DNA of 5,983 nucleotides from assembly GCA_012798025.1 (NCBI GenBank), contig JAAZNX010000191.1, forward strand, positions 1 to 5,983, in the 5' to 3' direction. Both the position numbers and the translations under genes were made by a program. Shown one piece after another: positions 1 through 5,804 of this stretch; positions within the stretch are counted from its first letter, which is position 1, and each line of letters opens with the position of its first letter. This DNA comes from Methanothrix sp. GTDB taxonomy: Archaea; Halobacteriota; Methanosarcinia; Methanotrichales; Methanotrichaceae. Below the pieces are notes generated by a model, which saw only the letters and a program-made list of their open reading frames with translations, made no database searches and was not told where the DNA came from.

Positions 1-1
1 G

Positions 2-301
2 TGGTATGTTCCTGGAAGCTACCAGCAGTCCATGGCCCTTGCAATCATCCTTCCATCGCTGATCCTGGGTGGGTTTCTGGCCTTTGCCATTTACAAAGTA
101 GCTCAGGCCAGGTTTGCCCCGCCCGTACTGGGACAGGTGATCGGTGAGGAGGCAGAAGTCCTTGATAGGCTAGATCCCGGGGGCTACGTCCTCTTCAAAG
201 GCGAGTACTGGCAGGCTGAGGCAGATGAAACTTTGGAGAGGGGCGAGAAGGTGACGATCGTGGCCAAGGATGGATCGAGGCTGCTTGTGAGAAGGAGGTG
301 A
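2..301 (+). CDS. NfeD-type membrane protein, C-terminal part (5' end outside window)
   Basis: The reading frame is open from base 2 to the TGA at 299-301 with no upstream stop, so the gene probably starts before the window; the first in-window ATG is at 32. Visible are a short lead with VPGSYQQ, one hydrophobic helix (about ALAIILPSLILGGFLAFAIY), and then a small beta-rich domain containing GEEAEVLDRLDPGGYVLFKG, EYWQAEA and the ending VAKDGSRLLVRRR. The pattern 'G..G.v...L.P.GyV...Ge.W.A......i..G..V.V...dG..L.V' is that of the NfeD OB-fold, which follows the membrane helices in NfeD (long forms carry a ClpP-like serine protease domain first). In the family this soluble OB domain works with stomatin/slipin partners in membrane quality control; no slipin gene is seen here. 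Whether the full gene carries the protease domain cannot be told. A short stand-alone protein starting at 32 is the alternative, but I think it less likely because the codons before 32 read like the family. Confidence 0.75.
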   Translation, partial: WYVPGSYQQSMALAIILPSLILGGFLAFAIYKVAQARFAPPVLGQVIGEEAEVLDRLDPGGYVLFKGEYWQAEADETLERGEKVTIVAKDGSRLLVRRR

Positions 302-304
302 TCC
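293..304 (+). promoter_or_regulatory. Perfect extended Shine-Dalgarno-like sequence at the nfeD stop
   Basis: AGGAGGTGATCC overlaps the TGA of the NfeD-type gene and is the exact complement of the conserved 3' tail of 16S rRNA (GGATCACCTCCT). No credible start codon with a real ORF follows at normal spacing; ribK begins 75 bases later. It may be chance, since the Arg-Arg-stop codons AGG AGG TGA supply most of it, or a ribosome-binding site left from a lost gene. Confidence 0.35.
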
Positions 305-348
305 GAGGGGGCAACTGCACTTGCCGCTAACCATTTTTGCGAAACCTA

Positions 349-356
349 TCTATAAT
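349..356 (+). promoter_or_regulatory. Probable archaeal TATA box for ribK
   Basis: TCTATAAT lies about 28 bases before the ribK ATG and is preceded by a purine-rich GCGAAACC that could serve as a BRE. Archaeal transcription starts about 22-27 bases after the TATA box, so the mRNA would start at or within a few bases of the ATG. That suggests a leaderless or nearly leaderless message, consistent with the lack of a good Shine-Dalgarno before 380. It is assigned by eye from position and composition only. Confidence 0.45.
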
Positions 357-379
357 GACAAGCCTCTCAAAATTAAGAG

Positions 380-793
380 ATGGAAGTTGAAAATAAAGAC
401 AAGTTTGAAGGAACTAGCGCCAGGGTTTTCCGCGGCAAAGTGATCAAGGGCCTTGGAGAGGGACAGTACTACATCTCGCGAAAGGGCTACTGTAGCCAGT
501 TCCTGCAGCAACTAGGCTTTGAGCCATTCCCAGGGACATTGAACATAATGCTTGATGGGCCTTTTTTTGCCTCGAAATTGCAAGAGATCAGGATCGAGGG
601 CTTCCGGGATGAGGGCAGGATCTTTGGGGGGTGTAGGTGCTACAAGATCAAGGTCAATGGCATCGAGGCTGCGATCGTGCGACCTGAAAAAAGCAGCTAT
701 CCTGCAAATGTGGTGGAGATCGTATCACCCGTTCGTCTGAGAGATGCTCTGCGCCTGTCTGATGGAGATTTTGTCGAGGTGACTTTAGGATGA
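380..793 (+). CDS. ribK: CTP-dependent riboflavin kinase (archaeal RibK, DUF120 family)
   Basis: Archaeal RibK phosphorylates riboflavin to FMN using CTP rather than ATP, in the cytoplasm; it is unrelated to bacterial RibF. The 137 residues match the single-domain length of the family (the Methanocaldococcus MJ0056 type), without the N-terminal helix-turn-helix some homologues carry. Recognisable features in order are the first strand and glycine loop FRGKVIKGLGEGQYY (17-31), the G-F-x-P-F-P-G-T-L-N segment (46-55), whose Thr and Asn contact nucleotide and metal in the family, the GGCRCYKIKVNG strand region (83-94), and the C-terminal signature RPEKSSYP...VEIVSPVRLRDALRLSDGDFVEV (101-134). 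An in-frame TAA at 374-376 fixes the start at ATG 380. Its TGA overlaps the next gene's ATG, and a Shine-Dalgarno for that gene lies inside this one, so the two are probably one operon. Nothing appears damaged. Confidence 0.95.
   Translation: MEVENKDKFEGTSARVFRGKVIKGLGEGQYYISRKGYCSQFLQQLGFEPFPGTLNIMLDGPFFASKLQEIRIEGFRDEGRIFGGCRCYKIKVNGIEAAIVRPEKSSYPANVVEIVSPVRLRDALRLSDGDFVEVTLG
776..782 (+). promoter_or_regulatory. Shine-Dalgarno for the TPR gene, inside ribK
   Basis: GAGGTGA ends 7 bases before ATG 790 and complements the 16S rRNA tail. It lies within the last codons of ribK (Val-Glu-Val-Thr). With the ATGA stop/start overlap it supports the chosen start and translational coupling of the TPR gene to ribK. 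Confidence 0.75.
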
Positions 794-3700
794 CGGATGG
801 GGCAGCATCGTGTGTCTTTATTTTGGTTGCTTTGATCCTCGCCATCCCCAGTTCTTCTTCGGCTCAAGAAGACCTATCCTACTGGCTGCAAAGAGGCCAA
901 GGCTCCTTTCAGAACGGCAGTTTCCAGGAGGCGCAAAACTGCTATGATCGCGTCCTCAAAATCGATCCTGATAATGCTTCGGCGTTGGTGGGCAAAGGCG
1001 AGGCGCTTGCCGTGCTTGGCCGGTATAAGATGGCAGAGCTATGCTTCGATCTTGCCCTGAAGAGCCGCCCCAAGGACGCAAGACTTTGGCTGGAAAAAGC
1101 CATGGTTAACGAAAAAGATGGAGATTATATCCAGGCAGGTGTCAGCTACGACAAGGCCTTGGCTCTTGATAATCGTCTGGCAGAGGCATGGCTGGGAAAG
1201 GGCAATATCTCCTTCGAAATGGGCGACTATAACGAGTCGCTCTCTTGCTACGAGAATGCATCCAGGCTCGGAGCGGAGGCTCTGGCCAGGGCAGGAGTGA
1301 TAAAAACATGGCTCGCCAGGGGGACGTCTCTTTTGAAACAGGAGATGTTCGAGGCTGCTTTGAACAGCTACGACGAGGCTCTTGCTATAAACCCCCAGGA
1401 TCAAGGGGCAAAGATGGGAAAGGCTGCAGTTCTTGTGGCCATGGGCCAGAGGCTATTGGCAGATGGCAGAATCTATGATGCCTCCAGGATCTTTGAAAAT
1501 GCTTCTCTGCTCGATCCAGAAAATCAGGATGCTATACAGGGAAGGATAGAGGTCCTGGTCGCTAACGGGAATTCGCTATTGAATCGCAGTCTCTTCTCAG
1601 AGGCTTTGGAGGAATATGAAGCAGCCCTGTCTCTCTCGCCTACAAACTCAGAGGCTCTGGCCGGGAAAGAGATGGCACAGGCCGCCCTGCAAGCTGAAGC
1701 TCCCAAGGTTATTGCCAAATTGCAGGCAACGCCAAAGACCGATTACAACTATCATCTTGACCGCGGCGTAGAGGAATTACTCAATGGATCTTATGCAAAG
1801 GCCCTGGAAAATTTCAACAAATCCATTGAGATGGATGGTGGGCAAGCTGATGCGTGGTTTTGCAAAGGTCTGGCTCTCTTCCATCTGGGCAGGCTCCAGG
1901 AGGCGGCAGCCTCTCTGGACAGGGCCCTGGAAAAAAATCAGTCCTACGCAGAAGCATGGGCATTAAAGGGCGCCGTCCAGCTCAGAATGGGAAGATACAG
2001 AATGGCTGCTCTGTGCTTTGATTCTGCCCTGCGGCTGGATCCGAACAACTCCACCCTCTGGGTTAGCAAGGCAACAGTGCAAAAAGAATTGGAGGACTAC
2101 GAGGCCTCTTTGAAAAGCTTTGAGCAAGCTGCACGACTTGATGCAAATAACACTGCAGCGCTGCTTGGAAAAGGCAATCTCCTGCTTGAACTTGGACGCT
2201 ACCACGAGGCGGTCGAATGCTTTGAGGGCGTCTTGAGCCGTGATGATACGAATGTGACTGCTTTGCGGGGGATTGGCGATGCCAGTTTCTCCCTTGAGGA
2301 CTACGATCGGGCACTCAAATCATATGAGGCGGCACAAAATCACAGCCCACGAGATGTCGGATCGCTTCTGGGAAAGGCCCAAACGCTTTATGCCCTTCAT
2401 GAGAATGCTTCGTCCTTGCAGGCCTTCAACTCCGTTCTGGAAATATCTCCTCAAGACGTCCGTGCATTGGTTGGCAGGGGCGATGCCCTCATGGCGTTGA
2501 ACGATTACGTTTCTGCTCACTCCTCCTACGAAGATGCCCTCTCCAAGGACTTTGGAAATATCAGGGCACTTTTGGGAAAAGGCGAGGCTTTGAGACTTCA
2601 AGGCCAGACCGAAAGAGCTTTTCAGTGCTACGAGATGGTCCTCGCCAAGCAGCCTGATAACCTCATGGCTCTTTTGGGAATGGGCGATATCCTATCGCTG
2701 CAAAATGATCTCGCCGGTGCGTTGATTGCCTACGACCAGGCCCTTGCTCTCGATGCGAAAAGCGTTCGGGGCCTGATTGGCAAGGGAGATATCCTGCTAT
2801 TAAATGATAGCCCAGGGAGGGCTCTGGACTGTTATAAAAAAGCTCTCGCCATTGATGGCAAGAGCTTTCGGGCCCTATTGGGCAGCGGAATGGCCTCCCT
2901 ATCTCTGTGCGATTACAGTTCAGCCCTAAAATCCTTCGAGGATGCGCTAGCCCTGCAACCGAACAACTCCCAAGCATGGACTGGTAAGGGCGATGCACTC
3001 TTCGGCCTGAAGGATCTTTTGCAAGCCAGGAGATGTTACGAGCGGGCTATTGCCCTCGACTCGAACAGCTCCGAGGCTTCTTGTGGAATGGGCGACGTGC
3101 TTAGTGCAGGAGGAGACTATGGCGCTGCGCGTCCATATTATGAGCGAGCCATCGACCTTGACCCGAGAAATGCTAGGGCGTATCTGGGAGAGGGGAATGC
3201 CCTTTGCGCCGCTAAGGAATACAACAAGTCCCTGCAGTTCTTTGCCAGCTCCTTGAGCCTGGAGCCAAACAGCGTCGATGCATTGCTTGGCAAAGGCCTA
3301 GCATTGGCTGCGCTTGGAAATAATAGCGAAGCTCTGTTGTGCTTTGAGGAGATCATCGCCCAAGATCCTGAAAACTTTGCAGCCTGGTCCAATAAAGGAT
3401 GCTTGCTAGCGACTTTAGGAAATTACAAGGATGCTGCACGCTGTCTGCAGAGGGCCCTCCAGCAGAACACATCCGATGAAACGGTGTGGTACAACTTGGG
3501 CATGGTCGATTACCTGCTGGGCAATTATAACCAGTCGGCATTTTATTATGAGAATGCTACAAAACTTCGTCCAGATGATGCTGCAGCCTGGCTTGGCCGC
3601 GGGCTGGCATTGAATCGGACAGGTCTCTTTCGCGAGGCTCTGGCGAGCTTTGAGAGAGCCATTTTGCTTCAGCCGCAGAACATCTATGCATGGTACAATA

Positions 3701-3840
3701 AAGGCCTGGTTCTTGTTGCACAAAAACGCTTCCAGGAGGCTCAAGTAGCTTTCCAGACCGTGTTAGATATCGACCCTCAAAATTCCGTCGCCAACTACAG
3801 CCTGAACCTGACCCGAGGATATCTCAACGGCACGATGTAA
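790..3840 (+). CDS. Exported giant TPR-repeat protein (about 27 repeats)
   Basis: This 1016-residue protein begins with a hydrophobic signal-like segment (CVFILVALILAIP, about 8-20) and a likely cleavage site after SSSSA (about 25/26). The n-region has no Lys or Arg, which is unusual, but no other in-frame start fits, and the ATGA overlap plus a strong Shine-Dalgarno support ATG 790. The rest is almost wholly tetratricopeptide repeats in a regular 34-residue register (W/L4, G8, Y/F/L11, A20, F/Y24, A27, P32). Repeats 1-7 cover residues 29-286, with repeats 5-7 stretched to 40-41 residues. A poorly matching linker covers 287-320, then 20 repeats run to 998, followed by an 18-residue tail. There is no C-terminal membrane helix or enzyme domain. 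Many repeats read LLGKG..L...G.Y..A..CY..AL.LDP.N. About 27 Asn-X-Ser/Thr sequons suggest archaeal N-glycosylation outside the membrane. TPR superhelices bind other proteins; the partner is unknown. A cell-surface scaffold is my inference. Confidence 0.93.
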   Translation: MTDGAASCVFILVALILAIPSSSSAQEDLSYWLQRGQGSFQNGSFQEAQNCYDRVLKIDPDNASALVGKGEALAVLGRYKMAELCFDLALKSRPKDARLWLEKAMVNEKDGDYIQAGVSYDKALALDNRLAEAWLGKGNISFEMGDYNESLSCYENASRLGAEALARAGVIKTWLARGTSLLKQEMFEAALNSYDEALAINPQDQGAKMGKAAVLVAMGQRLLADGRIYDASRIFENASLLDPENQDAIQGRIEVLVANGNSLLNRSLFSEALEEYEAALSLSPTNSEALAGKEMAQAALQAEAPKVIAKLQATPKTDYNYHLDRGVEELLNGSYAKALENFNKSIEMDGGQADAWFCKGLALFHLGRLQEAAASLDRALEKNQSYAEAWALKGAVQLRMGRYRMAALCFDSALRLDPNNSTLWVSKATVQKELEDYEASLKSFEQAARLDANNTAALLGKGNLLLELGRYHEAVECFEGVLSRDDTNVTALRGIGDASFSLEDYDRALKSYEAAQNHSPRDVGSLLGKAQTLYALHENASSLQAFNSVLEISPQDVRALVGRGDALMALNDYVSAHSSYEDALSKDFGNIRALLGKGEALRLQGQTERAFQCYEMVLAKQPDNLMALLGMGDILSLQNDLAGALIAYDQALALDAKSVRGLIGKGDILLLNDSPGRALDCYKKALAIDGKSFRALLGSGMASLSLCDYSSALKSFEDALALQPNNSQAWTGKGDALFGLKDLLQARRCYERAIALDSNSSEASCGMGDVLSAGGDYGAARPYYERAIDLDPRNARAYLGEGNALCAAKEYNKSLQFFASSLSLEPNSVDALLGKGLALAALGNNSEALLCFEEIIAQDPENFAAWSNKGCLLATLGNYKDAARCLQRALQQNTSDETVWYNLGMVDYLLGNYNQSAFYYENATKLRPDDAAAWLGRGLALNRTGLFREALASFERAILLQPQNIYAWYNKGLVLVAQKRFQEAQVAFQTVLDIDPQNSVANYSLNLTRGYLNGTM
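874..1647 (+). repeat. First TPR array (repeats 1-7)
   Basis: This stretch encodes residues 29-286. Repeats 1-4 are 34 residues each. Repeats 5-7 are 40, 41 and 41 residues because extra residues precede or lengthen the first helix (for example MGKAAVLVAMGQRLLADG). The odd spacing is not frameshift damage: the frame is open and the helix B pattern (A20, F/Y24, A27, P32) continues in each copy. Confidence 0.8.
1750..3783 (+). repeat. Second TPR array (20 repeats)
   Basis: This stretch encodes residues 321-998. The first unit is 32 residues and the other 19 are exactly 34 residues (102 bases) with no insertions. Cys occurs at repeat position 23, just before the aromatic 24, in seven units here and three in the first array, a form common in archaeal TPR consensus (xCYxxAL). 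Repeats have diverged enough in DNA that no long identical tracts are obvious by eye. Confidence 0.85.
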
Positions 3841-3855
3841 TGCGTCCCAGTTATG

Positions 3856-4323
3856 CTACCATCTGCCTTCAGCTCTTCGTCTTTCATAGGTATTTTGGCG
3901 CTGGACATTCTGCTGTGCGACCATCTCAGGCTCGGCCCTTTCGATCAATCTGTACTGTCGGTTGTTTCTATTGCCCCTTCTATCCAGCAGGCCGTCGCGA
4001 TTCATGCGTGAGAGATAGGTGGAAACTGTGCTGAGCTTGATGTCATCGGCCACAGTCTCATATCGTTCTCTCAGCTCTTGGGTTGTGAACCAGGTGCCGG
4101 AGAACTCATATCTGATGAAGTTCGCCAGACGATCCATTAACGTCCCGCTGCTGTTGTACTCATGAGCAGGTGTAGTAGCATGCTCACCTGTGTTCTCGAA
4201 GATGCCGGAGGTCGATAGGAAGCTTAAGATCATCTCTTTTAAGGCCTCTCCACCCATGTTCTGCGATTCGAACTCGTGGTAAGACCTGAGTCCTTTGTTC
4301 TCTACCTCTATCCGGATCTTCAT
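3856..4323 (-). CDS. Winged-helix DNA-binding protein (putative regulator)
   Basis: The protein has 155 residues. Residues 1-20 (MKIRIEVENKG...) look like a short beta hairpin, followed by a helix at 26-37 and a variable stretch to about 60. Residues 62-127 have the shape of a winged helix: a helix LMDRLANFIRYEF, then TWFTTQELRERYE, a recognition-helix candidate LSTVSTYLSRMNRDG (97-111), and a basic wing LLDRRGNRNNRQYRL (112-126). The Arg-rich wing suggests DNA binding, but the target is unknown. I recognise the style from archaeal proteins without being able to name a characterised member. The tail 128-155 is charged and probably flexible. The start ATG (CAT at 4321-4323) is supported by a Shine-Dalgarno-like GAAGTGAT. 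The gene converges on the TPR gene with a 15-base gap, so each mRNA must end inside, or run antisense to, the other gene. The long non-coding, repeat-bearing stretch upstream may hold its control region. Confidence 0.85.
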   Translation of the reverse strand: MKIRIEVENKGLRSYHEFESQNMGGEALKEMILSFLSTSGIFENTGEHATTPAHEYNSSGTLMDRLANFIRYEFSGTWFTTQELRERYETVADDIKLSTVSTYLSRMNRDGLLDRRGNRNNRQYRLIERAEPEMVAQQNVQRQNTYERRRAEGRW

Positions 4324-4326
4324 GCT

Positions 4327-4334
4327 ATCACTTC
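4327..4334 (-). promoter_or_regulatory. Shine-Dalgarno-like site of the winged-helix gene
   Basis: On the minus strand GAAGTGAT matches the 16S-complementary GAGGTGAT at seven of eight bases. It ends three bases before the ATG, which places the purine core about 7 bases upstream, a normal spacing. It supports the chosen start. Confidence 0.5.
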
Positions 4335-4537
4335 TTCATACTACCATTAACAATCCACTGGGTAAATGCGGGGCGGATCGCTCAACAGATGCAAATGCAG
4401 TCCTGTAGGAGCAAAAACAGGCGTTATCTGCAGTTTTTGCGGCCCTGCTTTCTCTGGATTCATCTGCAGCATGAACAGCTTGATATTTCCTCTCATCTTT
4501 CCTCTTCAATTTCACACTCGTTAGGTTGTCTTCAGCT

Positions 4538-4583
4538 AGATCGGAGCTGGCACGAATCTCCCAATTTGTGCCAGTTCCGATCT
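4538..4583. repeat. 20-bp near-perfect inverted repeat with 6-base loop
   Basis: The arms 4538-4557 (AGATCGGAGCTGGCACGAAT) and 4564-4583 (ATTTGTGCCAGTTCCGATCT) surround the loop CTCCCA. Eighteen of twenty positions are Watson-Crick pairs. The two others become G-U wobbles in a plus-strand RNA but A-C mismatches in a minus-strand RNA. A T-rich tail (TATATATTTTT, ending at 4594) follows the right arm, so the plus-strand form resembles a terminator hairpin. The same tail on the minus strand reads as a TATA box, so the dyad could instead be an operator at a minus-strand promoter. Confidence 0.85.
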
Positions 4584-4594
4584 TATATATTTTT
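4582..4594 (-). promoter_or_regulatory. TATA-box-like sequence, minus strand
   Basis: The minus strand reads AAAAATATATAAG, a good archaeal TATA-box match. Transcription would start near 4560, in the loop of the inverted repeat, and proceed toward the winged-helix gene, leaving a leader of roughly 235 bases. The sequence could equally be only the T tail of a plus-strand terminator. Confidence 0.35.
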
Positions 4595-4596
4595 CT

Positions 4597-5066
4597 GTGC
4601 CACCCCTTGCGACTCACAGACTGGCATCGGGCAGTGTTGAACCGGTCTCCCTTAAATCCCCTTCCGGATCTTTTCCCCCTGCCTTTCACGAGCCTGTGTC
4701 CCTCGATTCGTACCATCCACCCCCGGCTACCCCTTCAGACATCCCCCGCCGTCCCTTTCCAGCAGTGAACCTTTTGCATTAGCCGAACGCAGATGTCCTG
4801 CGCTAGATCCTACTTTATTCTGCTACATGTTCCGTGCCATCCCTTTGAAGAAGCGCATTGTGAAACGTCTTTACGATGGTCGACGGCGAGTATGATATTG
4901 CTCGCATCCCCTTCATTGCTACTCCCTCGTGCCATCCCTTCTTGGTGACATGCAGTTTTAAATAAAGCATTCAGATACGTTCACCACACGCTCCTACTAC
5001 CGTTTAGAGATATTGTGAAGGTTAATCCATCCCCTCAGACGAATAGCCCTTCTAGGCATCCCCTCA
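4597..5066. repeat. Dispersed degenerate GTGCCATCCCTT-like motifs
   Basis: Copies on the plus strand include GTGCCACCCCTT (4597-4608), CGTACCATCCACCCC (about 4709-4723), GTGCCATCCCTT (4834-4845 and again 4929-4940), CGCATCCCCTTC (4903-4914), AATCCATCCCCTCAGAC (5024-5040) and CATCCCCTCA (5057-5066). CTACCCCTTCAGAC (4727-4740) shares its end with the 5024 copy. Spacing is irregular, although two neighbouring pairs sit 28-29 bases apart. On the minus strand the core is AAGGGATGGCAC. Copies fall in different reading frames, so the repetition is at DNA or RNA level, not in a protein. Confidence 0.5.
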
Positions 5067-5125
5067 TGATGTGATCAGACAGGTTGTCTACCCGTTCTGG
5101 TATAGTATTGAATTTGTTTTTGTGG

Positions 5126-5133
5126 TATATAAG
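5126..5133 (+). promoter_or_regulatory. TATA-box-like sequence without an assigned gene
   Basis: TATATAAG would direct initiation near 5150-5157, but the next ATG codons lead into very short frames. A 7-bp AT-only hairpin (TTTATTT 5184-5190, AAATAAA 5195-5201) follows. A small RNA is possible, but in AT-rich DNA a chance match is as likely. Confidence 0.2.
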
Positions 5134-5567
5134 CTTTTCTCCGGTCGAAAGCTGTAGTTACCAGATAAAAACTATTAATTAGGTTTATTTTTGGAAATAA
5201 AGCCGTAATAGTACTCTGAATAGTATTTCACAATGGACGGATAGATTCAGAAATTGTATTATAATGTGATTTGAAAAAAATTTTCTGGCGGTTACTATTA
5301 TGACAATAGCTATCAAGAGCCCTATTTTTTTCTATTCGCAAGGGTGTTTTGCTGTTGTGAATCCATTTCACAAGCTCAGTGGATATTTAATTATTGAAAA
5401 ATTTAGCCTAAACTTAACTGAAAAATCAATCGAATCTAGAGGATGTTGTGCGCAGAAAATTTTACTGTGATATGCCCGAAAAGCGAGATGTCAATGGTCC
5501 TTGCACGGCAGAGCTAAGTTAAGGGCGGCCCCCCTCCTCGGCCTGAAGGCTAAAGTTTGCACCCTTA

Positions 5568-5804
5568 TCAGACAATCTTATAAATTCTGAACTTACCGTT
5601 ATCGAATTTTTTCGTGAATCCTTCTATGCTATCGCCGTTGACCATTTTGGTATAGATGTTTTCCAATCTTGTTTTTGTGGAACTTGCCCTCTGACTTAGA
5701 GAACGTGAATTTGTCCTAAGCAAATATGTTGTGTTGAATAAAGTTTGAATCTTATGGTTACTATTATCAGTCTGGGATAGTAGCCATGAAGGGAGATGAA
5801 TCAT
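5568..5804 (-). pseudogene. Short ORF resembling the C-terminus of a larger protein
   Basis: The frame encodes at most 78 residues. The last 33 or so (RLENIYTKMVNGDSIEGF, then KKFDNGKFRIYKIV and a stop) have a natural protein composition. Their ending, aromatic and basic residues after F/Y-D-N-G-K, is reminiscent of the C-termini of large archaeal membrane glycosyltransferase-like proteins. The upstream half, rich in Ser, Thr, Asn and Arg, does not look like an N-terminus, and its first codons overlap the transposase remnant on the other strand. I therefore suspect a gene 3' end cut off by a mobile-element insertion. The resemblance is an impression, not a family assignment; a chance ORF is quite possible. 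Confidence 0.25.

Larger units (their letters stand above)
4324..5567. other. Long non-coding stretch without a convincing gene
   Basis: Over 1.2 kb, no reading frame shows a recognisable protein. Frames up to 126 codons exist on the minus strand, but they are Arg/Lys/Ser-rich, low in hydrophobic pattern, and run through the inverted repeat. Two compositional halves are visible: about 4500-5080, C/T-rich on the plus strand with dispersed CATCCC-type motifs, and about 5080-5520, AT-rich with T and A runs. A short GC island follows at about 5521-5545. It may be a long regulatory leader, decayed genes, or the remains of mobile DNA. Confidence 0.6.

Noticed and set aside
321..446. TTG-started frame after the strong Shine-Dalgarno at 293-304
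   Set aside because: The spacing to the TTG is too long (16 bases), and the frame runs out of phase through the start of ribK and soon stops.
1039..1404. 121-codon minus-strand ORF within the TPR gene, and similar frames elsewhere in it
   Set aside because: These are shadows of the repetitive TPR coding sequence; the TPR register is unbroken over the whole stretch.
4336..4716. 126-codon minus-strand ORF upstream of the winged-helix gene
   Set aside because: The composition is Arg/Lys/Ser-rich with no domain pattern, it crosses the long inverted repeat, and it ends without any coding-like C-terminus. I read it as a chance frame in purine-rich DNA.
4389..4782. Overlapping plus-strand ORFs of 61-83 codons
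   Set aside because: They are rich in Ser, Pro, Cys and His from the C/T bias, overlap each other in several frames, and lack start signals and family resemblance.
4834..5066. CRISPR-like array
   Set aside because: The CATCCC motifs are only 10-12 bases, diverged, and irregularly spaced. No conserved repeat of 24-37 bases with uniform spacers exists, and there are no cas genes.
5300..5470. 56-codon plus-strand ORF (MTIAIKSPIFFYSQGC...)
   Set aside because: It is short, in AT-rich DNA, with only a GGCGGT eight bases upstream and no recognisable features. It cannot be separated from chance.
4324..5567. tRNA or other standard structured RNA gene
   Set aside because: I found no T-loop (GGTTCRANYCC) with matching cloverleaf arms and no paired C and D boxes with plausible spacing, although a covariance-model search would be more sensitive.
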